Shown here: positions 46,606-54,867 of the stretch, piece by piece
How positions within the stretch are numbered: the stretch's first letter is position 1
How the letters are laid out: each line of letters starts with the position of its first letter
NCBI RefSeq assembly: GCF_038039215.1
Contig: NZ_JBBPCL010000001.1
Location: forward strand, 4,030,001 to 4,094,000
Direction of reading: 5' to 3'
DNA: 64,000 bases
DNA from: Pseudonocardia sp. T1-2H
GTDB taxonomy: Bacteria; Actinomycetota; Actinomycetes; Mycobacteriales; Pseudonocardiaceae
Notes under the pieces: generated by a model
What the model was told of the DNA's origin: nothing
The model's input: only the letters and a program-made list of their open reading frames with translations
Database searches by the model: none
Position numbers and translations under genes: made by a program

Positions 46606-47967
46606 GTGCGGTGGGTGTTGCATCTCGACATGGACGCGTTCTTCGCGTCGGTCGAGCAGCTGACCCGCCCGACGCTCGCGGAGCGGCCCGTCCTCGTCGG
46701 CGGCACCGGCGGGCGCGGCGTCGTCGCCGGAGCGAGCTACCAGGCGCGGGTGTTCGGGGTGCGCTCGGCGATGCCGATGGGCCAGGCCCGGCGGCGCTGC
46801 CCGCACGCCACCGTCCTCCCGTCCCGGTTCGAGCTCTACAAGACGATCTCCGGCGAGGTCATGGCCGTCCTCGGCGAGGCCGCCCCGGTGCTCGAGCCGG
46901 TGTCCCTGGACGAGGCGTTCCTGGAGCCTCCCGCCCTGGTCGGGGCCTCACCGGCGGAGGTGCGCGAGTTCGGCACGGCGCTGCGGGCGGCGGTGCGCGA
47001 GCGGACCGGGCTGCCCGCGTCCGTCGGGGCGGGCTCGGGCAAGCAGGTCGCCAAGATCGCGTCCGAGCTGGCGAAGCCGGACGGGCTGCGGGTCGTCGCG
47101 GCCGAGGAGGAACGCGCGGTGCTCGACCCGCTGCCGGTGCGGTCACTCTGGGGCATCGGGCCGGTGGCCGAGGCGTCGCTGCGCAAGGTCGGCGTCGAGA
47201 CGATCGGTGGCCTCGCGGCGATGGACCTGCGCGAGGTCACGGGCGTGCTCGGCTCCGCGGTGGGCACCGAGCTGCACCGGCTCGCCCGCGGGATCGACGA
47301 GCGGCCGGTCGCGCCGCGCGGCGCCGCCAAGCAGATCAGCGCGGAGACCACCTTCGAGCACGACCTGACGGCGATGCGCGACGTCCTGCACCATGTCGCC
47401 CGGATGACGGCGGCGGCGCACCGCAGGCTGGTCGTCGACGGGCGGGCGGCGCGCACGGTCACGGTGAAGGCCCGCAACGCGGACTTCACCACCGCCAGCC
47501 GCTCGGAGACCACGGCCTACGCCAGCACGGACCTGGGCGCGCTCACCGCCGTCGCGCAGCGGCTGGCCGAGGCCGCGGTGCCCGAGGGCGGTGTCCGGCT
47601 GGTCGGGGTGTCGCTGTCCGGGCTGGGCGAGACTCCCCCGCCGACGCTGTTCGAGGCGCTCCCGGCGTTCGAGGGGCCGCCGGTGAACGACCCGGACGAG
47701 GCCGGGGACGTGCCGGTGACCGTCGACGAGCCCGGGGTGGCGCCCGGCGGGCGGCACGCCCCGCCGGATCCGGACGCGCCCTGGCGGGCGGGCGACGACG
47801 TGGCGCACGCCGAGTACGGGCACGGCTGGGTGCAGGGCGCCGGGCACGGCCGGGTCACCGTCCGGTTCGAGACGCGGGCCACGGGGCCGGGGCCGGCCCG
47901 GACGTTCGCGTCGGACGATCCCGCGCTGAGCCGGGCGGACCCGCACGCGAGCTGGCGGACGGACTGA
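46606..47967 (+). CDS. dinB: DNA polymerase IV (Y family)
   Basis: A 453-residue translesion polymerase. Catalytic residues: LHLDMDAFFASVEQ (motif I) and PVSLDEAFLE (motif III). Also VVAGASYQARVFGVRSAMPMGQARRRCPHA, and the helix-hairpin-helix LWGIGPVAEASLRKVGVETIG. The little-finger domain follows, with a C-terminal extension (WRAGDDVAHAEYGHGWVQGAG) found in actinobacterial DinB. GTG 46606 follows a possible -10 (AAGAAT); GTG 46591 is the alternative. No LexA-type box was identified upstream. Confidence 0.92.
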   Translation: MRWVLHLDMDAFFASVEQLTRPTLAERPVLVGGTGGRGVVAGASYQARVFGVRSAMPMGQARRRCPHATVLPSRFELYKTISGEVMAVLGEAAPVLEPVSLDEAFLEPPALVGASPAEVREFGTALRAAVRERTGLPASVGAGSGKQVAKIASELAKPDGLRVVAAEEERAVLDPLPVRSLWGIGPVAEASLRKVGVETIGGLAAMDLREVTGVLGSAVGTELHRLARGIDERPVAPRGAAKQISAETTFEHDLTAMRDVLHHVARMTAAAHRRLVVDGRAARTVTVKARNADFTTASRSETTAYASTDLGALTAVAQRLAEAAVPEGGVRLVGVSLSGLGETPPPTLFEALPAFEGPPVNDPDEAGDVPVTVDEPGVAPGGRHAPPDPDAPWRAGDDVAHAEYGHGWVQGAGHGRVTVRFETRATGPGPARTFASDDPALSRADPHASWRTD

Positions 47968-48019
47968 GCTCGTCGGCCCGACCGGCCGCAAACCGCGGCG
48001 GCGCCCGGACCGGCGAGGC

Positions 48020-48532
48020 TCAGGCGGAGAGGCGTCCGTCGAGCCGTTCCCCCGCCGGCACGGCCTCGGTGCTCCGCGGAACGGGCAGCGGGATCGCCGG
48101 TGTGGGCCCGGTGATCTCCGCGGCCACGGCGGCGAGCCGCGAGCCGTCGCACCAGGGTGCCCCCACCCGCAGCGTCGTGAGCGCGAGCGCCACGCCCGAG
48201 GCCGAGGCGATCGCGCCGCAGCGTTCGAGCAGCTCGGCCCGGGCCCGGTCCCCGGCGCACCAGGCGGTGGCGAGGGTCCGCGCGAGCCGGACGAAGCCCT
48301 GCAGGTCCGCGGTCTCGCCAGGGACCGACGAGGGCAGCAGGGAGGGCTCCCGCAGCCAGACCCGGCCGTCGCAGCCGATCACGACCGCCGCGGGCCCGAC
48401 GGCACCGTGCACCGTGCCGTCCGCCTGCCGCGCCAGCAGATCCCGCCCGACCGCACGCAGCACGACCGCGGCCTCACCCGCACCGAGCACCGGCCCCCGG
48501 GCCAGCAGGCGCTCGAGCACCACACCGTTCAT
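48020..48532 (-). CDS. Kinase-C-lobe-like protein without catalytic residues
   Basis: A 170-residue protein. The stretch VLGAGEAAVVLRAVGRDLLARQADGTVHGAVGPAAVVIGCDGRVWLREPS has the shape of a protein-kinase helix-E and catalytic-loop region, with HGAVGP where HRDVKP is expected and REP where DFG is expected. Helices without kinase motifs follow. There is no ATP-binding N-lobe. It looks like a degenerate or pseudokinase domain; this reading comes from pattern only. ATG 48532 has GAGGGAG 8 nt upstream, so it is a normal gene in expression terms. Confidence 0.55.
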   Translation of the reverse strand: MNGVVLERLLARGPVLGAGEAAVVLRAVGRDLLARQADGTVHGAVGPAAVVIGCDGRVWLREPSLLPSSVPGETADLQGFVRLARTLATAWCAGDRARAELLERCGAIASASGVALALTTLRVGAPWCDGSRLAAVAAEITGPTPAIPLPVPRSTEAVPAGERLDGRLSA

Positions 48533-48602
48533 GACCGATCTCCCTCGCCTTCGAGAGGTTCTCGAACGTCCGAGGTGAGATGTTACCGGGCGGTATGGGA
48601 GG

Positions 48603-50333
48603 TCAGGCGTCCTTGTCCGCGACGCCCGCCGCGTCGAAGGTCGCGACGTCCGCGAGCGCCCGCGCCGCGCCCTGCACGACGGGCAGCGCGAGCAGGGCGC
48701 CCGTGCCCTCGCCCAGGCGCATCCCGAGGTCGAGCAGCGGGGTGAGCCCGAGGTGCGCGGTGGCGAGCCGGTGGCCGGGCTCGGCAGACCTGTGACCGGC
48801 GACACAGTAGCCGATCGAGTGCGGCGCGAGGACCGAGGCGACGAGTGCCGCCGCGCCGGCGTTGACGCCGTCGAGGATCACCGGGACCCGCAGCGCCGCG
48901 CCGCCCAGGATCAGCCCGGCGAGGCCCGCGTGCTCGAGCCCACCGAACGCGGCGAGCAGCCCCATCCCGTCGGTGGGGTCCGGGCCGTGTCGTTCCAGGG
49001 CCCGGCGCACGACGTCGGTCTTGCGGGTGAGCGTCTCGTCGTCGATCCCGGTGCCGCGGCCGGTCGCCTCGGCGGGATCGGCGCCGGTGACCGTGCAGAT
49101 CAGCGCGGCCGCGGCGGTGGTGTTCGCGATGCCCATGTCCCCGGTGACGAGGCAGCGGTTGCCCGCGGCGACGAGGTCCCGGGCGGTCTCGATGCCGGCC
49201 TCGACGGCCTGTCGCGCCTGCTCGCGGGTCAGCGCCGGGCCTGCCGTCATGTCCGCGGTGCCCCGGGCGACCTTGCGCGGCAGCAGGCCGGGCACGGGGT
49301 CCAGGTCCGCGGCCACCCCGACGTCGACGACGCAGACCTCGGCCCCGAGCTGCCGCGCGAACGCGTTCACGACGGCCCCGCCGGCCAGGAAGTTCGCCAC
49401 CATCTGCCCGGTGACCTCCTGTGGCCACGGCGTGACGCCCTGGGCGTGGACGCCGTGGTCCCCGGCGAACACGGCGACGGCCGCGGGCTCCGGAACGGGC
49501 GGCGGGCAGCTGCCCGCGATCCCCGCGAGGTCGACGGCCAGGTCCTCGACCCTGCCGAGCGAGCCGCGCGGCTTGGTCATCCGGTCCAGTCGGTCCCGGG
49601 CCGCCGCGCGCGCCTCGGCGTCCGGCGGCCGGATCGCGGCGACCGTCTCCTCGAGCAGGTCCACCGGCTCCTCGCCGGGCAGCGCACGGTGCCCGAAGCG
49701 CTCCGAGTGCACCGCCCAGGCCAGCGGGCGGCGCCGCGCCCAGCCGGCCGTCGCGAGCTCGGGCTCGTCCGGGAACTCGCGGACGTGCCCGAGGCACAGG
49801 TACGCGATGACGTCGAGGTGCGCCGGGATGCCGAGCAGCGTGCGCAGCTCGCCGAGCCCGGCGTCGTCGAAGAAGCTGACCCAGCCGACCCCGAGGCCCT
49901 CGGCCCGCGCGGCGAGCCACAGGTTCTGCACGGCGAGCGCCGCGGAGTACGGGCCCATCGTCGGCTGGGTGAAGCGGCCGAGGGTGTGCCGGCCGCCGCG
50001 CGTCGGGTCGCAGGTGACGACGACGTTGACCGGGGTGTCCAGGATCGCCTCGATCTTCACCGTGCGGAACGCCTCGGCGCGGGCCCGGGGCAGCGACGCG
50101 GCGTAGGCGTCGCGCTGGGCGGCGACGAGGGCGTGCACCCGCTCGCGGACGCCGCGGTCCCGGACGAGCAGGAAGTCCCAGGGCTGGGAGAAGCCGACGC
50201 TCGGGGCGGCGTGCGCGGCCTGCAGCACCCGGTGCAGGGCCGCGTCGTCGACCGGCTCGTCGGGGAGGAACCCGGTGCGGACGTCGCGGCGGCCGTTGAC
50301 GACGTCGTAGAAGTTCGGCACGTCGGCGGTCAC
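48603..50333 (-). CDS. BluB-CobT fusion: DMB synthase plus nicotinate-nucleotide-DMB phosphoribosyltransferase
   Basis: A 576-residue fusion. Residues 1-215 are a nitroreductase-fold BluB that fragments FMNH2 to 5,6-dimethylbenzimidazole (FYDVVNGRRDVRTGFLP, SQPWDFLLVRDRGVRERV, GVGWVSFFD). Residues about 225-576 are CobT, which attaches ribose phosphate to DMB (DRMTKPRGSLGRVEDLAVDLAGI, AVFAGDHGVHAQGVTPWPQEVT, GDMGIANTTAAAAL, EHAGLAGLILGGAAL, DGVNAGAAAL). Thus synthesis and activation of the lower ligand of cobalamin are in one chain. GTG 50333 overlaps the previous stop (GTGA). Confidence 0.94.
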   Translation of the reverse strand: MTADVPNFYDVVNGRRDVRTGFLPDEPVDDAALHRVLQAAHAAPSVGFSQPWDFLLVRDRGVRERVHALVAAQRDAYAASLPRARAEAFRTVKIEAILDTPVNVVVTCDPTRGGRHTLGRFTQPTMGPYSAALAVQNLWLAARAEGLGVGWVSFFDDAGLGELRTLLGIPAHLDVIAYLCLGHVREFPDEPELATAGWARRRPLAWAVHSERFGHRALPGEEPVDLLEETVAAIRPPDAEARAAARDRLDRMTKPRGSLGRVEDLAVDLAGIAGSCPPPVPEPAAVAVFAGDHGVHAQGVTPWPQEVTGQMVANFLAGGAVVNAFARQLGAEVCVVDVGVAADLDPVPGLLPRKVARGTADMTAGPALTREQARQAVEAGIETARDLVAAGNRCLVTGDMGIANTTAAAALICTVTGADPAEATGRGTGIDDETLTRKTDVVRRALERHGPDPTDGMGLLAAFGGLEHAGLAGLILGGAALRVPVILDGVNAGAAALVASVLAPHSIGYCVAGHRSAEPGHRLATAHLGLTPLLDLGMRLGEGTGALLALPVVQGAARALADVATFDAAGVADKDA

Positions 50334-50725
50334 CAGGGCAGCGGGGTCAGGCGCGGGGGCACGATGGACACCCCGGGGACGGTACGGACCGTGAGCCCGG
50401 GGACCGCGACCCGCAGGCCGTCCGCGACCGCGGTGAACGCCGGATGGTCCGCCGGGTCGCCGGGGACGGCGAGCACGGCCGTCGAGCCGGGGCTCAGGCG
50501 GAACCAGTCCTCGATCACCGGCACCGACCCGGCGAGACCGGTAATACGCTCGACCCGCCAGGCCTCGGTGTAGAAGAAGAGCGTCGACTCCGCCGGCACC
50601 GCCGGGACGAACACGACGTCCGCCGCGGCCAGCACGTCCGCCGCCTCCGGGGCGAGCGACTCGGGCTCCCCGGGTCCGACGCCCAGCACCACCAACACAG
50701 CATTGTTCCGACCGTCGCCGGTCAT
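50330..50725 (-). CDS. Truncated tetrapyrrole-methylase-like domain protein under riboswitch control
   Basis: A 131-residue protein. LVVLGVGPGEPESLAPEAADVLAAADVVFVPAVPAES strongly resembles the N-terminal SAM-site segment of precorrin methylases such as CobI or CobF (GxGPGdpe...ADvVf). After VLAVPGDPADHPAFTAVADGLRVAVPGLTVRTVPGVSIVPP, which matches the next conserved region, the protein simply ends, lacking the C-terminal domain. The stop is genuine in frame because the following start overlaps it. It is first behind a cobalamin riboswitch and has a GAGGAGG site. Role unknown. Confidence 0.75.
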   Translation of the reverse strand: MTGDGRNNAVLVVLGVGPGEPESLAPEAADVLAAADVVFVPAVPAESTLFFYTEAWRVERITGLAGSVPVIEDWFRLSPGSTAVLAVPGDPADHPAFTAVADGLRVAVPGLTVRTVPGVSIVPPRLTPLPW

Positions 50726-50759
50726 CCTGGCCTCCTCGAGGGTCCGCGCCCTCCTCCGT

Positions 50760-50925
50760 CGACACCGTGCGACGGCCGGAGTGTCCTGGCTCCCGGATCG
50801 GCGTCTCGTCCCCGGCCTTCCCGCCGGTGTTGCGGCAGTGGCCACGCAGGTGGGGACGCACTCCCCGGTGACAGTGGCGGGACCGCCCCGGACTCGCACC
50901 GGGTTCCTCCACTGCCGTCGTGCGT
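50760..50925 (-). ncRNA. Cobalamin riboswitch upstream of the methylase-like/BluB-CobT operon
   Basis: On the minus strand the core elements appear in order: GGAACCCGGTGCGAGTCC, then CGGTCCCGCCACTGTCACC, GCCACTGCCGCAACACCGGC, GGGAAGGCCGGGGACGAGACG and the B12-box-like GGGAGCCAGGACAC. The gene start follows after about 30 nt. Boundaries are approximate. Confidence 0.85.
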
Positions 50926-50960
50926 CGAGACCATCACGCGGACGGCCCGGGGTCAAGCCG

Positions 50961-52172
50961 TCAGGCCCCCGCGGTGAGCCCCGCCACCGGCCCGATGACC
51001 ACGATCGCGGGCGGGCTGATCTCGTGCTCCGCGACCTGCTGCGCCACGGTGGCGAGCGTCGCCCGGACCGTCCGCTGGATGCGCGTGGTGCCGTCCTGGA
51101 TCACCGCGACCGGGGTGTCCGCGGGGCGCCCGTGCTCCACCAGTGACGCCGCGAAGAGCCCGATCCGCTCGACCGCCATCATCAGCACGACCGTGCCCTT
51201 CATCCGGCCGAGAGCGGGCCAGTCCACGAGGCTGCGCGGGTCGTCCGGGGCGACGTGCCCGGACACCACGACAATCTCGTGCGCGACGCCGCGGTGGCTG
51301 ACCGGGATCCCGGCGACGGCCGGCGCGGCGAACGCGCTGGTGATGCCGGGGACGACCGTGACGGGCACCCCGGCCTCGCTGCAGGCGATGACCTCCTCGA
51401 AGCCGCGGCCGTAGACGAACGGGTCCCCGCCCTTGAGCCGGACGACGAACCTCCCGGCCCTGGCGTGCTCGACCAGCAGCTCGTTGATCCGCTGCTGGGC
51501 CATCGCGCGGCCGTAGGGGATCTTGGAGGCGTCGATGACCTCGACGTGCGGGCCCAGCTCGTCGAGCAGGTCCCGCGGGCCGAGCCGGTCCGCGACGACG
51601 ACGTCCGCGCGGGACAGCAGCCGCCGGCCGCGGACGGTGATCAGCTCCGGGTCGCCGGGGCCGCCGCCGACCAGCGCGACGCCGGGCAGCACCGGGTCCG
51701 CGGAGTCGTTCACGACCCCGGACTGCAGCGCCTCGACCAGCGCGGTGCGCACGACGGACGAGCGGCGGTGCCGGCCGCGGGCGAGGACGCCGACGGTCAG
51801 CCCGTCGAACTCGCCGGTGGCGGGGGTGACGGCGGTGCCCTTCGACCCGTCGTCCGCGCGGACGCAGAAGATCCGGTTGCGCTCGGCCTCCGCGCCGACG
51901 GCCAGGTTCACCGTCGGGTCGTTCGTGCAGGCGACGACGTACCAGGCGCCGTCGAGGTCCCCGACCTCGTAGCGGCGCTCGGTCCAGGTGAGCTCCCGGG
52001 CGGACGCCATGCCCTCGACCGCCGGGGTGACCTCGGGCGACACGACCTCGACGACGGCGCCGGCCGCGATCAGCCGGGTGACGCGGCGTTGCGCGACCTG
52101 CCCACCCCCGACCACGACGACGCGGCGTCCGGCCAGGTCGAGGCCGACGAGGTACTGGTCGTGCTCGCTCAC
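50961..52172 (-). CDS. cysG: Siroheme/precorrin-2 synthase CysG-CobA type (dehydrogenase plus uroporphyrinogen-III C-methyltransferase)
   Basis: A 403-residue bifunctional protein. The N-terminal part (1-145) is a precorrin-2 dehydrogenase Rossmann domain, VVVVGGGQVAQRRVTRLIAAGAVVEVVSPEVTP with the asparagine segment VACTNDPTVN. The rest is the SAM-dependent SUMT, VALVGGGPGDPELITVRGRRLLSRADVVVADRL, VRLKGGDPFVYGRGFEEV, VVPGITSAFAAPAVAGIPVSHRG. It makes precorrin-2, the branch point to cobalamin or siroheme. GTG 52172 has GGAAGGA upstream and a second cobalamin riboswitch lies ahead. The ferrochelatase function is not obvious. Confidence 0.94.
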   Translation of the reverse strand: MSEHDQYLVGLDLAGRRVVVVGGGQVAQRRVTRLIAAGAVVEVVSPEVTPAVEGMASARELTWTERRYEVGDLDGAWYVVACTNDPTVNLAVGAEAERNRIFCVRADDGSKGTAVTPATGEFDGLTVGVLARGRHRRSSVVRTALVEALQSGVVNDSADPVLPGVALVGGGPGDPELITVRGRRLLSRADVVVADRLGPRDLLDELGPHVEVIDASKIPYGRAMAQQRINELLVEHARAGRFVVRLKGGDPFVYGRGFEEVIACSEAGVPVTVVPGITSAFAAPAVAGIPVSHRGVAHEIVVVSGHVAPDDPRSLVDWPALGRMKGTVVLMMAVERIGLFAASLVEHGRPADTPVAVIQDGTTRIQRTVRATLATVAQQVAEHEISPPAIVVIGPVAGLTAGA

Positions 52173-52199
52173 ATCAGGTCCTTCCCGGGTGTCCACGCC

Positions 52200-52335
52200 C
52201 GGTTCGCGGGGGATGTCTCCGCCGGTGCGGGGGTCCGACTCCCGGATGCGCCCCTCGGTGGGCGCCCGGTCACGGTGGCGGGACCGTCCCGGTGTCGCAC
52301 CGGGTTCCGCCGCGCCGACTGGGGAGATTCTATCG
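52200..52335 (-). ncRNA. Cobalamin riboswitch upstream of cysG
   Basis: The minus strand reads GGCGGAACCCGGTGCGACAC, CGGGACGGTCCCGCCACCGTGACC and, further on, GGGAGTCGGACCCCC as a divergent B12 box. The order and spacing match the aptamer at 50760-50925. It ends about 30 nt before the cysG start. Boundaries are approximate. Confidence 0.75.
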
Positions 52336-52406
52336 GCGCTGCTCCGGTGGCCGGAACCCGAACGGCGGAGCGGAAGGAGTGAGCCCGCTGACGTGCCCCG
52401 CCCGCT

Positions 52407-52472
52407 CATGATCACTACGCCGGACCGGTTCCGGCCGCAGGTGGCCGGTACCGGTCCCTCGCGCCGATCATC
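52407..52472. repeat. Dispersed CATGATC...GATCAT repeat, copy 2
   Basis: CATGATC at 52407-52413 and GATCAT at 52466-52471 bracket GCCGGAC, TTC and GGCCGGTACCGGTCC, the same order and nearly the same spacing as in the copy at 33676. The right end overlaps the stop codon of the CobE/CbiG-like gene. Confidence 0.55.
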
Positions 52473-52866
52473 GCCCGGCGACCGCGACGGCGACCGTCAC
52501 CCCGTCGCCCCTCGTCTTGGGCACCACCAGCACGGCCCCGGCACCGGCCGTGACCAGCGCGGCGGCCTCGGCGACGCTGGGCGTCCCGACCGCCTCCTCG
52601 ACCCGTCCGCTGGGCGAGGGCACGACGCAGGCGGCGAGGAGCGGCGCGGGGTGCAGCCGCAGCACCGCCGGCGCGATCGCCTCCCGGATCCCCGGCTCGT
52701 CCTTGCCCTCGACGCTCGCGAACAGCGCGTCCCGCAGATCCAGCCCGTACTCGCCCGCGACCTGCTCCAGCACCGCCCGCACCGCCGCCGCGCTCACCCC
52801 CCGCCGCGCCCCGATCCCCACCACCTGTGCGCGGCGTTTCGCGCTAGAACGCGAATCGCCGCTCAC
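52468..52866 (-). CDS. CobE/CbiG C-terminal-domain protein
   Basis: A cobalamin-pathway protein of 132 residues if GTG 52866 is used. VVGIGARRGVSAAAVRAVLEQV (the GIG.R.G signature), SVEGKDEPGIREAI, VPSPSGRVEEAVGTPSVAEAAALVTAGAGAVLVVPKTRGDGVTVAVA match the CbiG C-terminal/CobE family, which helps ring opening at precorrin-5. The first 14 residues (SGDSRSSAKRRAQ) coincide with a hairpin repeat, so the true start could be GTG 52824. The GTG at 52866 overlaps the CobB stop (GTGA). Confidence 0.82.
   Translation of the reverse strand: MSGDSRSSAKRRAQVVGIGARRGVSAAAVRAVLEQVAGEYGLDLRDALFASVEGKDEPGIREAIAPAVLRLHPAPLLAACVVPSPSGRVEEAVGTPSVAEAAALVTAGAGAVLVVPKTRGDGVTVAVAVAGR
52827..52866. repeat. CTAGAA-loop hairpin, copy 2 (17-6-17)
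   Basis: Arms 52827-52843 (GTGCGCGGCGTTTCGCG) and 52850-52866 pair with two mismatches around CTAGAA (52844-52849). It lies at the boundary between CobB and the CobE/CbiG-like gene. The outer ends are GTG and CAC as in the other copies. Confidence 0.8.
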
Positions 52867-54190
52867 GACCCCACCTGAGCTGCGGCGACGAACCTCGCGA
52901 CGGCACCGGGGTTGCCGGCGGGATGCGTGTGCAGGAACGACGCGTGGGCCCCGCCGTGGACGAAGCCCTCCGGTTCGGCGCCCCGCCAGCCCCAGGCCGG
53001 CCGCTCGCCGGCGCGGGGCGTGACCGCGCAGTGGTGGAACTCGTGCCCGCTCACCCGCTCGCCCGCCGCGAACAGCGCGGACCCGGTGAGCGCGACGGCC
53101 TCGCGGTAGCCGAGCGTCAGCCGTCCGGTCATCGCGGCGGAGGCCGGCAGGACGTCGCACATCTCGACGCCGTCGAGGTCCCGGCACAGGTAGAGCAGGC
53201 CGCCGCACTCCGCGTGGATCGGCGCGCCCGTCGCGGCGAGCTCGCGGATCGCGGTGCGCAGCGGGGCGTTCCCCCGAGCGCGACGACGTGCTCCTCCGGG
53301 AACCCGCCGGGCAGGACCAGCGCGGACGTGCCGTCGGGGAGCTTCTCGTCCCGCAGCGGATCGACGAGGACGACGTCGGCCCCCGCCGCGTCCAGCAGCT
53401 CGACGTGCTCGGCGTACCCGAAGCTGAACGCCGCCCCACCGGCCATCGCCACGACCGGGCGGCGGCCCTGCGGTTCACCGGTTCCCGGTGACCACACCTC
53501 GCCGCCCGGGAGCGGCTCGGCCACCGCGAGCACCGCGTCGAGGTCGACGTGCTCGGCCACCAGCTCGGCCATCGCGTCCACCGCCGACGTCGCGGCGACC
53601 CCGTGCTCCGCGGCGGTCACGAGGCCCAGGTGCCGGGACGGGACCGCCAGCTCCGTGCGCCGGGGCAGTACGCCGAGGACCGGGAGCCCGACCTCGGCGC
53701 AGGCGGCACGCAGGACCTCGGCGTGCCGCTCGCTCCCGACCCGGTTCAGCACCACCCCGGCGATCCGGACGGTCGGGTCGAACGAGCGGAACCCGTGCAG
53801 CAACGCCGCGACGCTGCGCGACTGCCCCTTGCAGTCCACGACCAGCACCACCGGCGCCCCGACCATCGCCGCGACCTGCGCCGTCGAGCCGTAGCCGTCG
53901 GAGACCCGGCCGTCGAAGAGCCCCATGACGCCCTCGATCACCGCGATCTCCGCCCCGCGCGCGCCGTGCCGGACGAGCGGCCCGATCCGCTGCTCCCCGA
54001 CGAGCACGGGATCGAGGTTCCGCCCCGGGCGGCCGGCGGCGAGGGTGTGGTAGCCGGGGTCGATGTAGTCCGGCCCGATCTTGAACGGCGCGACGGCGGT
54101 GCCGCGGCGGGCGAGGGCGGCCATCAGCCCGGTGGCCACGGTGGTCTTCCCCGAGCCGGAGGCCGGCGCGGCGATGACCACGGCTCTCAC
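52863..54190 (-). CDS. cobB: Cobyrinate a,c-diamide synthase CobB (apparent frameshift near 53273)
   Basis: A glutamine-dependent amidase-ligase of about 442 residues that amidates the a and c side chains of hydrogenobyrinate or cobyrinate. N-terminal ATPase domain: VVIAAPASGSGKTTVATGLMAAL, PFKIGPDYIDPGYH, IEGVMGLFDG. The C-terminal GATase-1-like domain includes VVLPGGFPEEH (ALVLPGGFPEEHV) and, after the break, the catalytic-Cys region. The C5 run at 53271-53275 lacks one base; restoring it gives LGGNAPLRTAIREL and leads to HAECGGLLYLCRDLDGV and MCDVLPASAAMT. GTG 54190 overlaps the cobO stop (GTGA). Confidence 0.9.
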
Positions 54191-54801
54191 CACTCGATCC
54201 CCCGCTGGCCCTTCTGCCCGGCGTCCATCGGGTGCTTGATCTTCGTCGTCTCCATGACCAGATCCGCGGCCTCGATCAGCTCGGGCGCGGCGTCCCGCCC
54301 GGTGATGATCACGTGCTGACGGCCCTCGCGGGCGTCCAGCACCGCGACGACCTCGTGCACGTCGATCCACCCCCACTTGATCGGGTAGGTGAACTCGTCG
54401 AGCACGTAGACCTCGTGGACCTGGTTCTCGATCCGCCGCCTGATCTCCGCCCAGCCCTCGACGGCCGCGGCGGCGTGGTCCTCCTCGGTGCCGGCCTTCT
54501 TCGACCAGCTCCAGCCGGCACCCATCTTGTGCCACTCGACGGGGCCGCCCTCGCCGGTCTGCTCGTGGACGCGGCCGAGCGCGCGGAACGCCTCCTCCTC
54601 GCCGACCTTCCACTTCGCGGACTTGACGAACTGGAACACCCCGATCGACCAGCCCTGGTTCCAGCCGCGCAGCGCGAGCCCGAACGCGGCCGTGGACTTG
54701 CCCTTCATCGCGCCCGTGTGGACGACGAGGAGCGGGCGGTTGCGGCGCTGACGCGTGGTCAGGCCGTCCTGCGGCACGGTGGTCACCTGGCCCTGAGGCA
54801 T
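54187..54801 (-). CDS. cobO: Cob(I)yrinate a,c-diamide adenosyltransferase (CobO/CobA type)
   Basis: A 204-residue ATP:corrinoid adenosyltransferase. The P-loop is VVHTGAMKGKSTAAFGLALR (about residue 30); other family residues are GVFQFVKSAKWKVGEEEAF, YVLDEFTYPIKWGWIDV and RQHVIITGRDAAPELIEAADLVMETTKIKHPM. Acts on the cobalt-corrinoid before side-chain amidation is finished. The start is ATG 54801, and GTGA overlaps couple it to CobB. The upstream gap to the chelatase gene contains a CTAGAA-loop hairpin. Confidence 0.95.
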   Translation of the reverse strand: MPQGQVTTVPQDGLTTRQRRNRPLLVVHTGAMKGKSTAAFGLALRGWNQGWSIGVFQFVKSAKWKVGEEEAFRALGRVHEQTGEGGPVEWHKMGAGWSWSKKAGTEEDHAAAAVEGWAEIRRRIENQVHEVYVLDEFTYPIKWGWIDVHEVVAVLDAREGRQHVIITGRDAAPELIEAADLVMETTKIKHPMDAGQKGQRGIEW

Positions 54802-54827
54802 GACGTTCTCCCTGGTCGGTCGGGGTC

Positions 54828-54867
54828 GTGAGTGCCTGGCCTCGCTAGAACGAGGCTAGGCACTCAC
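54828..54867. repeat. CTAGAA-loop hairpin, copy 3 (17-6-17)
   Basis: Arms 54828-54844 (GTGAGTGCCTGGCCTCG) and 54851-54867 pair with one G-T-type mismatch around CTAGAA (54845-54850). The right arm includes the TAG stop of the chelatase gene (54856-54858). Confidence 0.85.

Noticed and set aside
48540..48580. LexA-type SOS box near dinB
   Set aside because: TCGAAC occurs but without the inverted GTTCGA at proper spacing, and it is downstream of dinB.
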